64,000 nucleotides of DNA from Xenopus tropicalis (Eukaryota; Chordata; Amphibia; Anura; Pipidae), in NCBI RefSeq assembly GCF_000004195.4, contig NC_030680.2, positions 148,307,045 through 148,371,044 on the forward strand. The letters run 5' to 3'. Below the pieces are notes generated by a model. That model worked only from the letters and a program-made list of their open reading frames with translations. It did no database searches and was not told the DNA's origin. Positions 1-12,400 of this stretch are shown piece by piece. The stretch's first letter is position 1, and each line of letters starts with the position of its first letter. Made by a program: the position numbers and the translations under genes.

Positions 1-300
1 AATAACATTATTTAAATTATAGGAACAGCAAAGCTACTTTGTACTTACCATACTAGCTATATTTATATAACTTCCCACTTGTTTGGGCATCTGTAGGCAG
101 ACTAGCCACCCTGGCAGTTGTGTTATCATTTGGCGGCGGGCCCGGACTGGCAATCTGTGAGTTCTGGCTGCTGGGGGGCTGTTTGGGCCTCTGTGTACTT
201 GAAATGCCAGGGACTATTTTGAATCCCAGTCCAGGCCTGATTGGCGGAGAACTGTATAATGTGGCTGGTTCAACCATTTATAACCTTTATTTTCTTTCAG
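1..300 (+). other. intron end upstream of the first visible flnb exon
   Basis: Non-coding sequence ending in a pyrimidine-rich tract and TTTCTTTCAG acceptor at 300. It holds a small hAT-like MITE (137-239), listed separately. Confidence 0.8.
137..239. mobile_element. short hAT-like MITE with 8-bp target duplication
   Basis: About 103 bp bounded by inverted ends (GGGCCCGGACTGG on the left; the right end reads CCAGTCCAGGCCTG). The flanks TTTGGCGG (129-136) and ATTGGCGG (240-247) match at 7 of 8 bases, as expected for the 8-bp target duplication of hAT transposons. A second, interrupted copy lies at about 4386-4839. No coding capacity. Confidence 0.7.
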
Positions 301-470
301 GTGTTGAAAACGGGAAACCCTCACACTTTACCGTCTATACCAAAGGCGCAGGGAAGGCGCCGGTTGATGTTTCCTTTACTGGACCTGCCCCAGGGGATGC
401 AGTGAAAGACTTTGAGATCATAGACAACTACGATTACTCACACACCGTCCGATACACTCCCGTACAGCAG
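301..470 (+). CDS. flnb: flnb exon: repeat 7, first part
   Basis: Acceptor TTTCTTTCAG at 291-300, donor CAG|GTACCT at 470/471. Enters with two bases of a split glycine codon and leaves at phase 0. It encodes [20 protein letters not shown] through [10 protein letters not shown], the N-terminal half of Ig repeat 7, nearly identical to mammalian FLNB. In human this would be about exon 18. Confidence 0.95.
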
Positions 471-3400
471 GTACCTGAAGAAATTAGCAACTGGCAGCTT
501 TTCATTCCAAACATTATCCAACAACCAGACCATTGGTCGTTTTCTTTGCTTCAACCTTACACTTTTATTTTTCCTGTAAAATCGGGCACAGTGCTGTAAA
601 TGTGACTATAGGACTCTTGGGGTTGTTTACAAATTCAAGTGCAAAGTACCAATGTGCCACCGTATTTGTGGTCATAAGAAGGAGTTGCGTCTTATGCAAT
701 TGCGATTGAATTCCTCCAAACCCGCAGGATGGAGCCATTGCCAGACCTTAGCTCAGTCTAATGTCTGCACCCTTGCCGGCATTACCCCTGCCCGACCACT
801 CCTCCCCTGACGCGTTAAATTTACATGCGCTCGGGGGGTGGGGGCGGGTGGGGGAAGTTAGCTAACGCAGGGGCACCTACAGGGCCCCTGGGGCGGCAGC
901 CCCGGTGGGTCCTTCAATCCCCAGTCCGACCCTGAATATCGGGAGAAGATCCGCTCGCTTGGTGACCTCACCAAATGAGCGGATCTTAAGGTGTATGGCC
1001 ACCTTTAAGTGGAACGAGTGTCTTTTAGGGAGGCACCAAATCCACTATTTTAGGATCCGGGCCAAACATGAATCCTTTGCATTTTAAAGATTTTTTGGGA
1101 GGTTGGGAGGAAACGGGCATACCTGAAGGATAGTGCCCAAGTAGGATCACTGAAAGCACCAAAATATCAGAAACCAGATCGACAGACCCGCTTTAAAGTT
1201 TTACTTCCCCCTTTGAAGTTTTTTTCTGTTGCTGTTAATTCTAATTAATTTGGTTTCGTTGTATTCTGCTTCCTTCCTTCTTTCCTTCACCGTATCATGT
1301 AGAATGGGGGACATTTTATTGAGTTTGTTGATAAGTGGAAATGGTGCGTAACGCATACAATAGTAACCCGGCTCTCTGCTTCAGTGACAGTCCGGATTCC
1401 TCCTGCTCTGGGAACATAGAAACGGCCTGTGTTGCTCTGTTTGCTTTTGCTACCAGTAATGTTCAAAGGAATCACTTAGGATCAGCACCCGTATTAATGT
1501 AAATATCAAGGTACCCTGGGAGGTAAATGTGGTACCAATCAGCTAAACCCTTAGTAACGGCAGAAACAATAACGCAAGAATCTTATTGTCAGCCATATTG
1601 ACAGTTATGGGGCGCTGATATTTATAAAGGTGACATTCGCCTTGTTATAATCACAATAAACTGGGTTATGTGTTGAAGGAAAGCTATTGCTCAACCACAG
1701 GGGCTGGTTAATTAAGGGGAACTCCACCCAAAAACAACTTTCAAGCAATTTTACAATATACATCTATTAAAAAAATATGGAGCCTTTTCATGATGTTTAA
1801 TAATAATCTGGTTTGGAACAGTTCCATAAGCCCCGCCCCATGTTCCCTAAGCCACACCCCTGTTCCCTAAGACCCACCCCCTGTTCCCCTGCTGATCTGG
1901 CTGACTACTTTGTGACTCAAATAAAAGTAGTCGACTATCCTCAGCCTGCATCCTCCCAATCCCATAATCCCCTGCTGCACACGTCATGTCAATAAGGAAA
2001 GGAACATCCCAGTGCAGTGCATTTTGGGTTATGTAGTTCCTGCATGCTGTCTGTAAACTGTGGGGAAGTTGTTACAATTTGTAACATCAGTGTTTTAGTC
2101 CCTCCTCCCCTGCCAGGATTTCAAATGATGCAGAAAGAGAAGAACAGTTTTGCAGCTGGATTTCAGGATTGCAGCTTTGGGCTGATGCATTATTCCAGCA
2201 AGTGAGAAAATACAAAGATAATGACTGGGATTATTAGTCTTATTATAGTGTTAATCTAGGTACTTCTCCGATTGGTGTTCCAGAGCCAGGAAGGGATTTT
2301 TTTTCCCTTACAGAGGGCAAACATGAGCCAAACGGAGCGTATAGTGGTGTCCTGCAGATGAGAACTTGTAACAGGAAGCATGTGGGAAAAGCATGTATAG
2401 TATGGCAATATGGTGGCAGGAAAAGTTTATTGCAGAGTCGGTAACACAACCGTATTTTCTTAATTAATTGTAACAGCACAGATGTTCCCTTGTACTAAGC
2501 AAAATTTCAGAAGAAAAAGACCCATTTTTTTTGCTCATTCCTTTACAGTGAGAGACCAAATGAATATAACAACATAGGGATTCCCCTGTACTAAGCACAA
2601 TTCAGCAGGAACAGCCCCCTAAGTTTGCCCATAGCCTGTACAGAGAGATACCATAAAACTATGGCACATAGGGATTCCCCTGTACTAAGCACAATTCAGC
2701 AGGAACAGCCCCCTAAGTTTGCTCATAGCCTATACAGAGAGATACCATAAAACTTTGGCAGCATAGGGATTCCCCTGTACTAAGCACAATTCAGCAGGAA
2801 CAGCCCCCTAAGTTTGCTCATAGCCTGTACAGAGAGATGCCATAAGACTATGGCAGCATAGGGATTCCCCTGTACTAAGCACAATTCAGCAGGAACAGCC
2901 CCCTAAGTTTGCTCATAGCCTGTACAGAGAGATACCATAAAACTATGGCACATAGGGATTCCCCTGTACTAAGCACAATTCAGCAGGAACAGCCCCCTAA
3001 GTTTGCTCATAGCCTGTACAGAGAGATACCATAAAACTATGGCACATAGGGATTCCCCTGTACTAAGCACAATTCAGCAGGAACAGCCCCCTAAGTTTGC
3101 TCATAGCCTGTACAGAGAGATACCATAAAACTATGGCAGCATAGGGATTCCCCTGTACTAAGCACAATTCAGCAGGAACAGCCCCCTAAGTTTGCCCATA
3201 GCCTGTACAGAGAGATACCATAAAACTATGGCACATAGGGATTCCCCTGTACTAAGCACAATTCAGCAGGAACAGCCCCCTAAGTTTGCTCATAGCCTGA
3301 ACAGGAAGATACTGTAAACCCTTACATTCGTTCCTAGCCTTACTTATGAGGGTTGCTAGTTCTTTATTGAAATGCCGCAGACCCAATGTTTGTCAACGCA

Positions 3401-6400
3401 GTCATGATTGCCTGACTAACATTTCCCTTCAGTTGCTTCTCTAGTTTAGATGCAAAGTGGTAACTTGTACCGAATCTGAAATTCCTCATCAGAAATGCCA
3501 CACAGGGAATGTTTATATTCACGGCTAATTTATAAGGTGCCAGCTCTTGTGTAACGTGATGCACTCCCTGTTCTGGATAAAGACAAATGAAAAACGGATT
3601 TGGCAAGGAGGGAACGTACTTTGTTCAGCCATGAGCATCGTAGCACTTTGGCAGCGAGCGAGATCCGTTTAGAATCAAACCCCGGCCAAACAGTGCAAAA
3701 CAAGCTCCATGAGTAATCGCAGTGGCAACGATTTGTAAACGTCTTCCAGAAATGCGCTTGTCTGCGTCCAATTTGTGTGCGGCCCCCGAATGTCTTGGCT
3801 TTTTTCGGATGTTCAACAAAATCTTGGAGTTTTTGCCATTTTCTGTTGGTTTGGTGTGTACGAACAAGGCTCTGATTTGTACCTAATCTGAACCGTTTGT
3901 TGGACTTTGTAGACTTATCAGACTCTGTAAATGTACAACAGCCGGTTCTTATTTGTGGGGAAGTTTGGGATAATTACCCCTCCCAGATGTGGTGCACGTG
4001 TGGCTCGTGATATCGCTGCCATACGGGCCCTTTGTGGCTTCTCAGCTTTCAGTTCCTGCAAAGAAGTCATTGTTTATAAAAAAAAAAGAAAAAGGACCAG
4101 ACTTTGGAAGAATTGTCATGGCCACATGGAGATGGCAAAAATACCAAATAATAGGTCTATGAAGATTTTCACTCATCCAGGTCATGGTATATCTAGTACT
4201 AGATATACCAAATAATAGGTTCCACTCATAGAAATTATCCCTAATAATGCTTCACTTGGGGTTCTTTAAAGGGGCAGCTCACTTGGTCTGGTTTCATTTC
4301 ACTGGTTCAATTCCCAGTGTCATTTTCATGACCTGATGTATGATCAGATACTTAGTGCAGATAAGGATTATGTTGAAGTAATTATGGGCAAACTCAGACT
4401 GGCAATCTGTAGATTTTGGCTAATGCCAGAGGGGCTGCTGTAAAATGCCACAGACCAGGGGTCCCCAAACTTCCTTGCTTGTGAGCCACAGTCAAATGTA
4501 AAAAGACTTGGAGAGCAACACAAGCACCATAAAAGTTCATGGAGGTGCCAAATAAGGGCTGTGATTGGCTATTAGGGGCCTCTATGCACCCTATCAGCTT
4601 ACAGAGGGCTTTATTTGGTAGGAAATCTTGTTTTTATTTAACCAAAACTTGCCCCCAAGTCAGGAATTCAAAAATAACTCCCTGGTTTGGAGGCACTGAG
4701 AGCAACATCCAAGGGGTTGGGGAGCAACATGTTGCCCCCGAGCCACTGGTTGGGGATCACTGCCGTAGACAGTCACTATTTATTGGGCCTCTGTGTATTT
4801 GGAATGCCGGGGCATATTTTGAATCTCAGTCTGGACCTGCAGATATATTCAAACTATTGTCGTAGTTCAGCAGCATCTTGAAAGCCATAGAAATAACTAA
4901 TAGTTGGTTGTGGTTTGAACTATGGCACTTATAGAATTTGCTGCCAGCTCTTTTTTTTAACCAACCTGGCAGAACTTCAGTCTGTATATGGGGCCAAATC
5001 TGCCCTTTTTAGTTTGTCCTTCCAGTTTTTAAAAGAAAAAGGATGGAGATGTTTTCTCTGTAGCAAATAATATTCCATTAAGGCAGTGATCCCCAACCAG
5101 TGGCTTGAGAGCAACATATTGCTGCCCAACCCCTTGAATGTTGCTCCCAGTGGCCTCAAAGCAGGTGCTTATTTTTGAATTTGTGGCTTGAAGGCAAGTT
5201 TAAGTTGCATAAAAACCTAGTGTAATGCCTAAAAAAACCTTCTATAGGCTGCCAGTCCACAGAGGGGCTCCAAATAACCAATCATAGCTCTTATTTGGCA
5301 CCCGGAACTTTTTTTATGCTTGTGTTGTTCCCCAACACTTTTTCCATTTAAATGTGGCTCATGGGTTTAAAAGGTTGGGGATCCCTGCATTAAGGGTCTA
5401 AGTTATGGGATGTCAGATTTACCACCAACTAAACCTCTGGCTGTAACTGAAGTGGCTGCTGGGAATTGTAATTCACCGCTAACGAGTTAAATTTGACTGG
5501 TGCACTAAGATGCTGAAATGGGAAGTGCCTGTATCAGACATATATCATGCTGGCTCAACTTCCAGTTTTATTTAATATTTATATTGGTTATTGTTATTTT
5601 TATCTAATAATATAATCGGCCATTGGCTGACTACTATTAGGCTTTAGCATCAGCAGCTAAAAAGCCACCAGCTAGTAATCCCAAAAAAAGAGAGAAACCA
5701 TATATAATACCCCATGCATTACTGTGTAAACAAATGTAAGCAGGGAGTGGGAACGTTATTGCATCATCATGCAAAACCTTTTTTTTCTGCCTACTGCAAT
5801 GACGGCGATAATATTACATCGCATTATTAGACAATGTGTTCTCTTTAACTCTCCTAGGGCAAAATGAAAGTGGCTGTAAATTATGGCGGCGACCCTATCC
5901 CCAAGAGTCCCTTCACCGTAGGTGTGGCAGCACCACTGGACCTGAACAAGATCAGAATAAATGGCCTGGAAAGTAGTAAGTGAAAGAGAAATGATGTGGA
6001 TTATTTATAGATTTGATACATTTGTGGTTTCTGTAGCCATATCTAACATGCCAATTTATTGTAAAAGCCAAGCTTGCATTCTGTGCCTCTCCTGTGTTTT
6101 GTCTGGATTGTAAGCACATAGTGTACTCTGTATGGCTACAACTTTAAAGTGGGCAGGGCTAGAGCAGACCTGTAGCCAATCATATAATTACAATATTCCC
6201 AATACAAATGTCACTAGCCAACTATCATAGGAGCAGCCAACGAAACATCTGCATGAAAATCATACATCCAACTTGTTCATCCATAGATGAGAGGTCATCA
6301 TCTAAACATACACTAACAATAGTATAGATGCTTTCCAAACAGGTGGTTCCCAAGCTATGGAGTTGGCTGCTCTACAGGTGCCCAGTTTAAAGACCAGTTA

Positions 6401-9400
6401 GGGTGATGTATGTCTTTATTTTTTGCAGGAGTGGAAGTTGGTAAAGATCAGCAGTTTATTGTGGACCCTAATGGAGCTGGTGGACAAGGAAAACTGGAGG
6501 TGAAGATCTCCAGCCCGAGTCGGAAATCAGTCCCGTGTTTGGTGGAACCTGTTCCTGGTAATGAGTGCAGCACTGTCAAATATATTCCCAAAGAGGAGGG
6601 TCTCTACAACGTGGATGTGAGTTATGATGGGAATCCAGTTCCTGGAAGTCCATATGTAGTGGAAGCCACTTTGCCTCCAGATCCTTCAAAGGTAAAATCA
6701 CAACTCCTTGGAATGTAATATAACTCAAAAGAACAATGTAGTATTAGTACTACATTGGTGAAGGTTGGCTGTATTACTCCGAGGTAACTGGCAGCCCAGT
6801 GTTCCCCAACTTTGAGTTTCTAAACCCTCTCACTAATGTAAAGTCGCCCTCGAGCCAATGTTTAATGTAGTTATATGAGCAGAACTGAACTGGAAAGAGC
6901 TCAGAGAAAGGCAGCTGAGCTTATTAGGAATTGGATGGCTTGTGTTAGGAGGAAAGGTGGGGTTCGCTTACTCTACAAAAAAGGCTAAATTTAAGCCTGT
7001 GTGATTAATGTGTATAAATAAATTCAGAACAGGGGTCTGTTAAGGGAACTTGTAATTCCAAAAACAGTTCAATTAACATGGGGCTATCTCTTACAAGCAG
7101 AGGATAGGAGATTTCAGTATCAGGGAAGATGTAATCTTCTTGCCCTTCCTTGTGTAGACCATAAATAAAATAGGATTCTTTAAAAGATTGATTTTATAAA
7201 TCTGTATTTTGTTAGTCAGCCTTTGCTGCTGCATTACTATGAATGTAAAGCAGTGGTGTTCGTTGTATCTGAAGACCATCTATCTATGTACCCTACAGCT
7301 GTAACCCCTAAGTGATCATTTACCACAGCAGGGCGGACAGTGAGCTCTTCTGTGGGCAGAGGTGACGTCACCCTTTGTACATTCCATCTTAATCTTATTT
7401 CTGTACAGAGCAGGGATTTGAAATACCCCTAGAGTGTTACCTAGCAATGTGCCTGGGGTCTGCAGAGTGTTGTGCGTGCATGGTGTGTGGCAAAGCACTG
7501 ATGGAAAACATGCAGATTTGTAACAAAAATGAATTGACAAAGCTTAGTTGTAATACCTTCCAGGCCCCTCCACGCTCTATCCCTGCTTTATTTCTTTACG
7601 TTCCCATGAGATATTGAAAGCCTTCAAAAAGATAGGCCTCCGCAACCTTACCAGTCCCTCCTCTGGTTTTCCAGTTCCTTTTCTGCACTGCTGATAATTC
7701 TTTTGGGGAGTTGTTATAAAATGTAACTGCCATAATGTACGTAATAGATCCTTCCTAGCATCAGAACTGTGATTACCAACATATCAGAAGATACATTTAT
7801 GTACCAAGTGTTGGTCCAAATACATCTAGCTTGGACCGTATTTGTCTAACCTCTTTGTTCTCTGACTGGGCAATCTTTATTCTAGGTTAAGGCCTATGGA
7901 CCAGGTCTGGAAGGAGGTCTTGTTGGAAAGCCTGCTGAATTTACCATTGATACAAAAGGAGCCGGAACTGGTGGCTTGGGTCTGACCGTCGAAGGTCCTT
8001 GTGAAGCCAAGATTGAATGTTCTGACAATGGTGATGGCACATGTTCTGTCTCCTACCTTCCTACTACACCAGGAGAATATTTTGTTAATATTCTTTTTGA
8101 GGAAACCCACATTCCGGGGTCACCTTTTCAAGCGAACGTGGAAATGCCCTTTGATCCTTCCAAAGTAATTGCCACAGGTCCAGGCCTTGAGCATGGCAAA
8201 GTAGGAGAAGCGGGCTTAATTCACGTGGACTGTTCCCAAGCAGGACCAGGTAACCTGGCAGTAGAGGCTGTCTCTGATTCTGGGTCAAAGGCGGAAGTCA
8301 ACGTACAGGATAACAAGGATGGGACTTACACGGTCACCTATGTGCCACTTTTTGCTGGCATGTATACACTAGCACTGAAATATGGTGGAGAACAAGTGCC
8401 AAAGTTTCCTGCCCGAGTTAAAGTTGATCCAGCCGTGGATACCAGTAAGATCAAAGTGTTTGGACCAGGAATAGAAGAAAAAGGTAAGCAGGTTTGATAA
8501 GTAATGTTCACCTTTAGGTCTAGGGCATATTTCCCTGCAGCATTTTTCAACCAGTTAAGGAGCACCACCATTTTCATTCACTGGGCACTGCCGCTCTAAT
8601 TTTGCCCAGGAGCAGTAACCCACAGGTAGAACTTATAGGTCACCTGTTAGATAGACACCGCTTGCTTTATGCTTGGAGCGATCAGCTGTAACCGAGTCAT
8701 CACTGGGGACACAAGAACTCTTATCATTCTGTACAAAGCTGGCTTTTGCCCAGAATTTCCAGGTGTACAAATACAGTAAATCTGCTTCTGTACCTTGTGG
8801 TTTCCCAGTGAATCGCTCCTGTGCGTGCAGAGGCTCAGGTATTCTAAGAACTGTCATTAAGGACGGAAGGAGTCTAATACTTAAAAGCTGAACGTTCAGT
8901 GTCTGTCTATTAAATGTGTTGTGGTGGCACAATAAAATTCATTGCTTTTGTGTTGCAATATTCTGTCATTGCAGGAGTTTTTAGAGAAGCTACAACCGAC
9001 TTTACCGTGGATGCCAAATCACTAACCAAAACCGGGGGCAATCACGTCAAAACCAAAATTACCAATCCATCCGGAGCGTCCACCGATTACCTTCTTAGAG
9101 ACAATGGAGATGGCACTTACTACGTAGAGTACACTCCTTTTGAAAAAGGTAACATTTTGAAGCAATAATATCATTTATTTCTACTGATTTTTCTTGATGG
9201 TACACAGGCTTCCTGCACATAAGTGCCCCAAATCACCCATTGTGCCTCGTGTCCCATAGTAGGGATTGTCAGTATGGGCACTTCTCCACCAGAAGAATCA
9301 CATTTGAGCATTTATTAGTTTTTAAAAATACCTGTACTGGCAGAGTTTTGGGGGGCAGGTGTTAAATAAGGACTTGAATATGTACATCCTTTAATGTACT

Positions 9401-12400
9401 GAGAGATCCACTGAACACAAATAGACTGGGTGCGGCTCTGTTTAGACAACAGATAAAACATGGCCGTGACTCATTGCAGTTAAAAATAAGACTTCTTCAC
9501 TGAAATGTTTTTGCAGGTGCTGGATAAAATGACAAAGAATATCTGCTAAAATAAATATTCATTTTTTTGTGTCACTTGTCCTTTAAGGTATTACTCGTAC
9601 GAGGTACCAGTCCTTGGTATGAAGAATTCTGTTTACAGACCTGTTTGACTGCCTTTACCCCAGATGATATCATATTATGGCCCCTTTACCCACGACCCTG
9701 TTTGTAATAGGAAACTAAACACCGTAGGACCATTGGGAGAGGTTAAACGATGCTTGTGGCCAGCCTACCAGTGAGGCAATGGCTGTTAGACAAGGTTATA
9801 ATTCCAGGTTGATCCAGTAATTCCTTTAGGGCTGTGGCACATGGGGCTACTTTGGGAGCTTTAACTATTTAAATAGTGACGAGACAGACTAATGTCACAC
9901 TCACTTTCAAGCAAGTATCAATAGATTTGTACTTGGAATAAGAAGGTTTCTTTATATATATTTATTTAGATACATTCAAGGAAGCACTTGAACAGAAATA
10001 ATGTTTTAGTGCGTCTTGTTTGTTATCGGATGGGGCGTTTTGTTTTCAGCTTGGCTCAGTTTGAATTTTGCCCAATATAAATGCCCCCCTTGACAACCGA
10101 ATGTAAGATGCCTCCAGCAATTACATATTCTCTCATTGTAGGCTGCTCTTCTCCCACTACTTCCTGCTTCTTGGCTGCTCCGCTTCCAGTATTAGGGCCA
10201 GGAGGCGGGGCATATCCTTTCCCTTCTTCGTGCTTCTTAGTTGCTCTTCTCACAGTATTTGGGCCAGGAGGCGGGGCATAGTCCTTCCCTTTTTCCTGCT
10301 TCTTGGTTTCTCTTCTCCCAGTATTTGGACAAGGAGGCGGGGCATAGTCCATTTCCTTCTTCTTTCTTCTTGGTTGCTCTTCTCCCAGTATTGGGGCCAA
10401 GAGGCTGGTCATAGTCCTTTCCCTTCTTCATGCTTCTTGGTTGCTCTTCTCCCAGTATTGGGGCCAAGAGGCGGGGCATAGTCCTTTCCCTTCTTCGTTC
10501 TTCTTGGTTGCTCTTCTCCCAGTTTGGAGCCAAGAGGTGGGGCATAGTCCTTTCCCTTCTTCGTTCTTCTTGGTTGCTCTTCTCCCAGTATTGGGGCCAA
10601 GAGGCGGGGCATAGTCCTTTCCCTTCTTCATGCTTCTTGGTTGCTCTTCTCCCAGTATTTGGACAAGGAGGCGGGGCATAGTCCTTCCCTTTTTCCTACT
10701 TCTTGGCTGCTCTGCTCCCGGTATTAGGGCCAAGAGGCGGGGCATAGTCTTTTCCTTTTTTCCTGCTTCTTCGCTGCTCTGTTCGCAGTATTAGGGCCAA
10801 GAAATGGGGCGTAGTCTTTACCCTTCTTACTGCTTCTTGGCTGCTCTTCTCCCAGTGTTGAGGCAAAGAGGCAAGGCTTGGTCTTAACTTCTCTAGCTCC
10901 TGATAGGCTGGTTGGGTTTTTTGAAATTCATTGATCTTTCTGGTCAGTTCCAGCAAAGGTGGGAGGTCAAGTAGCAGGTGAAAGAGCAGCCTCATACCTG
11001 CAAGAAGTAGGGCAGGTCAGTTGTATAAGAATAATAAGATCCAAGTTTAGAATTGAGGAAAATTGTATCCCACGTATATTTAAGAGCAGATATACCTGCA
11101 ATTTTGATTTAATTTGATTTTTACAGTAAATTTTTTTCATATTAGTAGTAAACCAGCTATTACATTTTAACATGTTGGAAGAACTTGAAGTTAAGGTGGC
11201 CATACACAGGCCAAACAAGCGGATCTTTTAGTGTAGGGGTATCTTTACTTTTATACTTCTCCATCTCGGCCACTGTCCTTCCCTGGGGTATTAGGAGTTA
11301 CTATATAAATTTCTAAGTGGGCTGCAGACTGTCTGGCCCTACTTTAGATATTCCGTACCATCTCACCCTTGTGATGTGTAAATCAGAAGGATTAGAAGAA
11401 AGTTGGAGATATATACATTAAGCTTAAGACTGAAATATCACTGAATTGTGTGCAGAACACACTGACTGGCGGCTACAGACTTATAGACCCTTTTAATGCA
11501 GAGCTCCATGAAGTCTGGATTTCAGAGGCCGCTGATTCAGTCTCCTCCCACTATGGACTCTGGGATGACCTCACGCTTGCATCGTAATTCATTTTAGTCC
11601 TGCGAGCCAATTAAAATACAGCTGTAACTCAGGTCCGTGTCAGTAACCAAGAAAAAGTGCCGAGGGGCTGCCATCGCCTGACTGCTATAATGCACACTTC
11701 TTGGAGCAATTAAAATGAATTAGGGTGGGGGCACCGTTTATTTGAATATCTGCTGTAACCACATTCTTATTTCTACTTAAATCTGTCTAATTCTCTATCT
11801 TTATCTATGTAATCATTGCCTTGTATACACAGCAAGATCTTGTGTTAAACATGCAATGCACTAACAGGCACATGTCTTGCTTTGTGCGCAGAGGGTTCCT
11901 ATTTAACTAGGCCAGTGCTGTCCAACTTCTGTGGTACCGAGGGCTGGAATTTTTCTGGCCTACATGGAAGCCAGTTTTGACCACTGCCCTTTTTTAAACC
12001 GCACCCGGTTGGACAGCACTGAACTAGACCAATGCAAGGGAGCTGCCATTTTGCTTGCCTTGGCCATGGTTTTCTACCATAAAAGTAAACGAACCAAAGA
12101 CCTTATACGCACACCCTTAACTCTCCTCAAAAATTCACGCTCGGTGCTCACTGCGGGGGGGATCGGCACCCTCCAAATAGAAAAAAGCAATGGCACTCGA
12201 GCTGTAAACGGGACTAGCCCTTTATATACTTTATTACGGAAGTGCAACGTTTCGGGGCAAAGGGGTTGCTTTGCCCTGAAACGTTGCACTTCCGTAATAA
12301 AGTATCTAAAGGGCTAGTCCCGTTTACAGCTCTTGAGTGCCATTGCTTTTTTCTATTTCTACCATAAAAGGTCATAGGGATTTTGGGGGGCACCTGTCTA

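Larger units (their letters stand above)
471..5857 (+). other. flnb intron with several repeats
   Basis: A 5.4-kb intron. Apart from the separately listed repeats it holds a decayed element ending at about 936 (a CCAGTCCGACCCTG-type end), followed by a fragment of the GGCCATACAC MITE family (936-1011). The stretch 3340-4250 has small open frames on the minus strand, but I recognise no gene in them. Nothing else was seen. Confidence 0.8.

Noticed and set aside
3364..3867. Two adjacent 80-codon minus-strand frames
   Set aside because: Considered as a decayed gene, but no family is recognisable and the frames are separated by stops.
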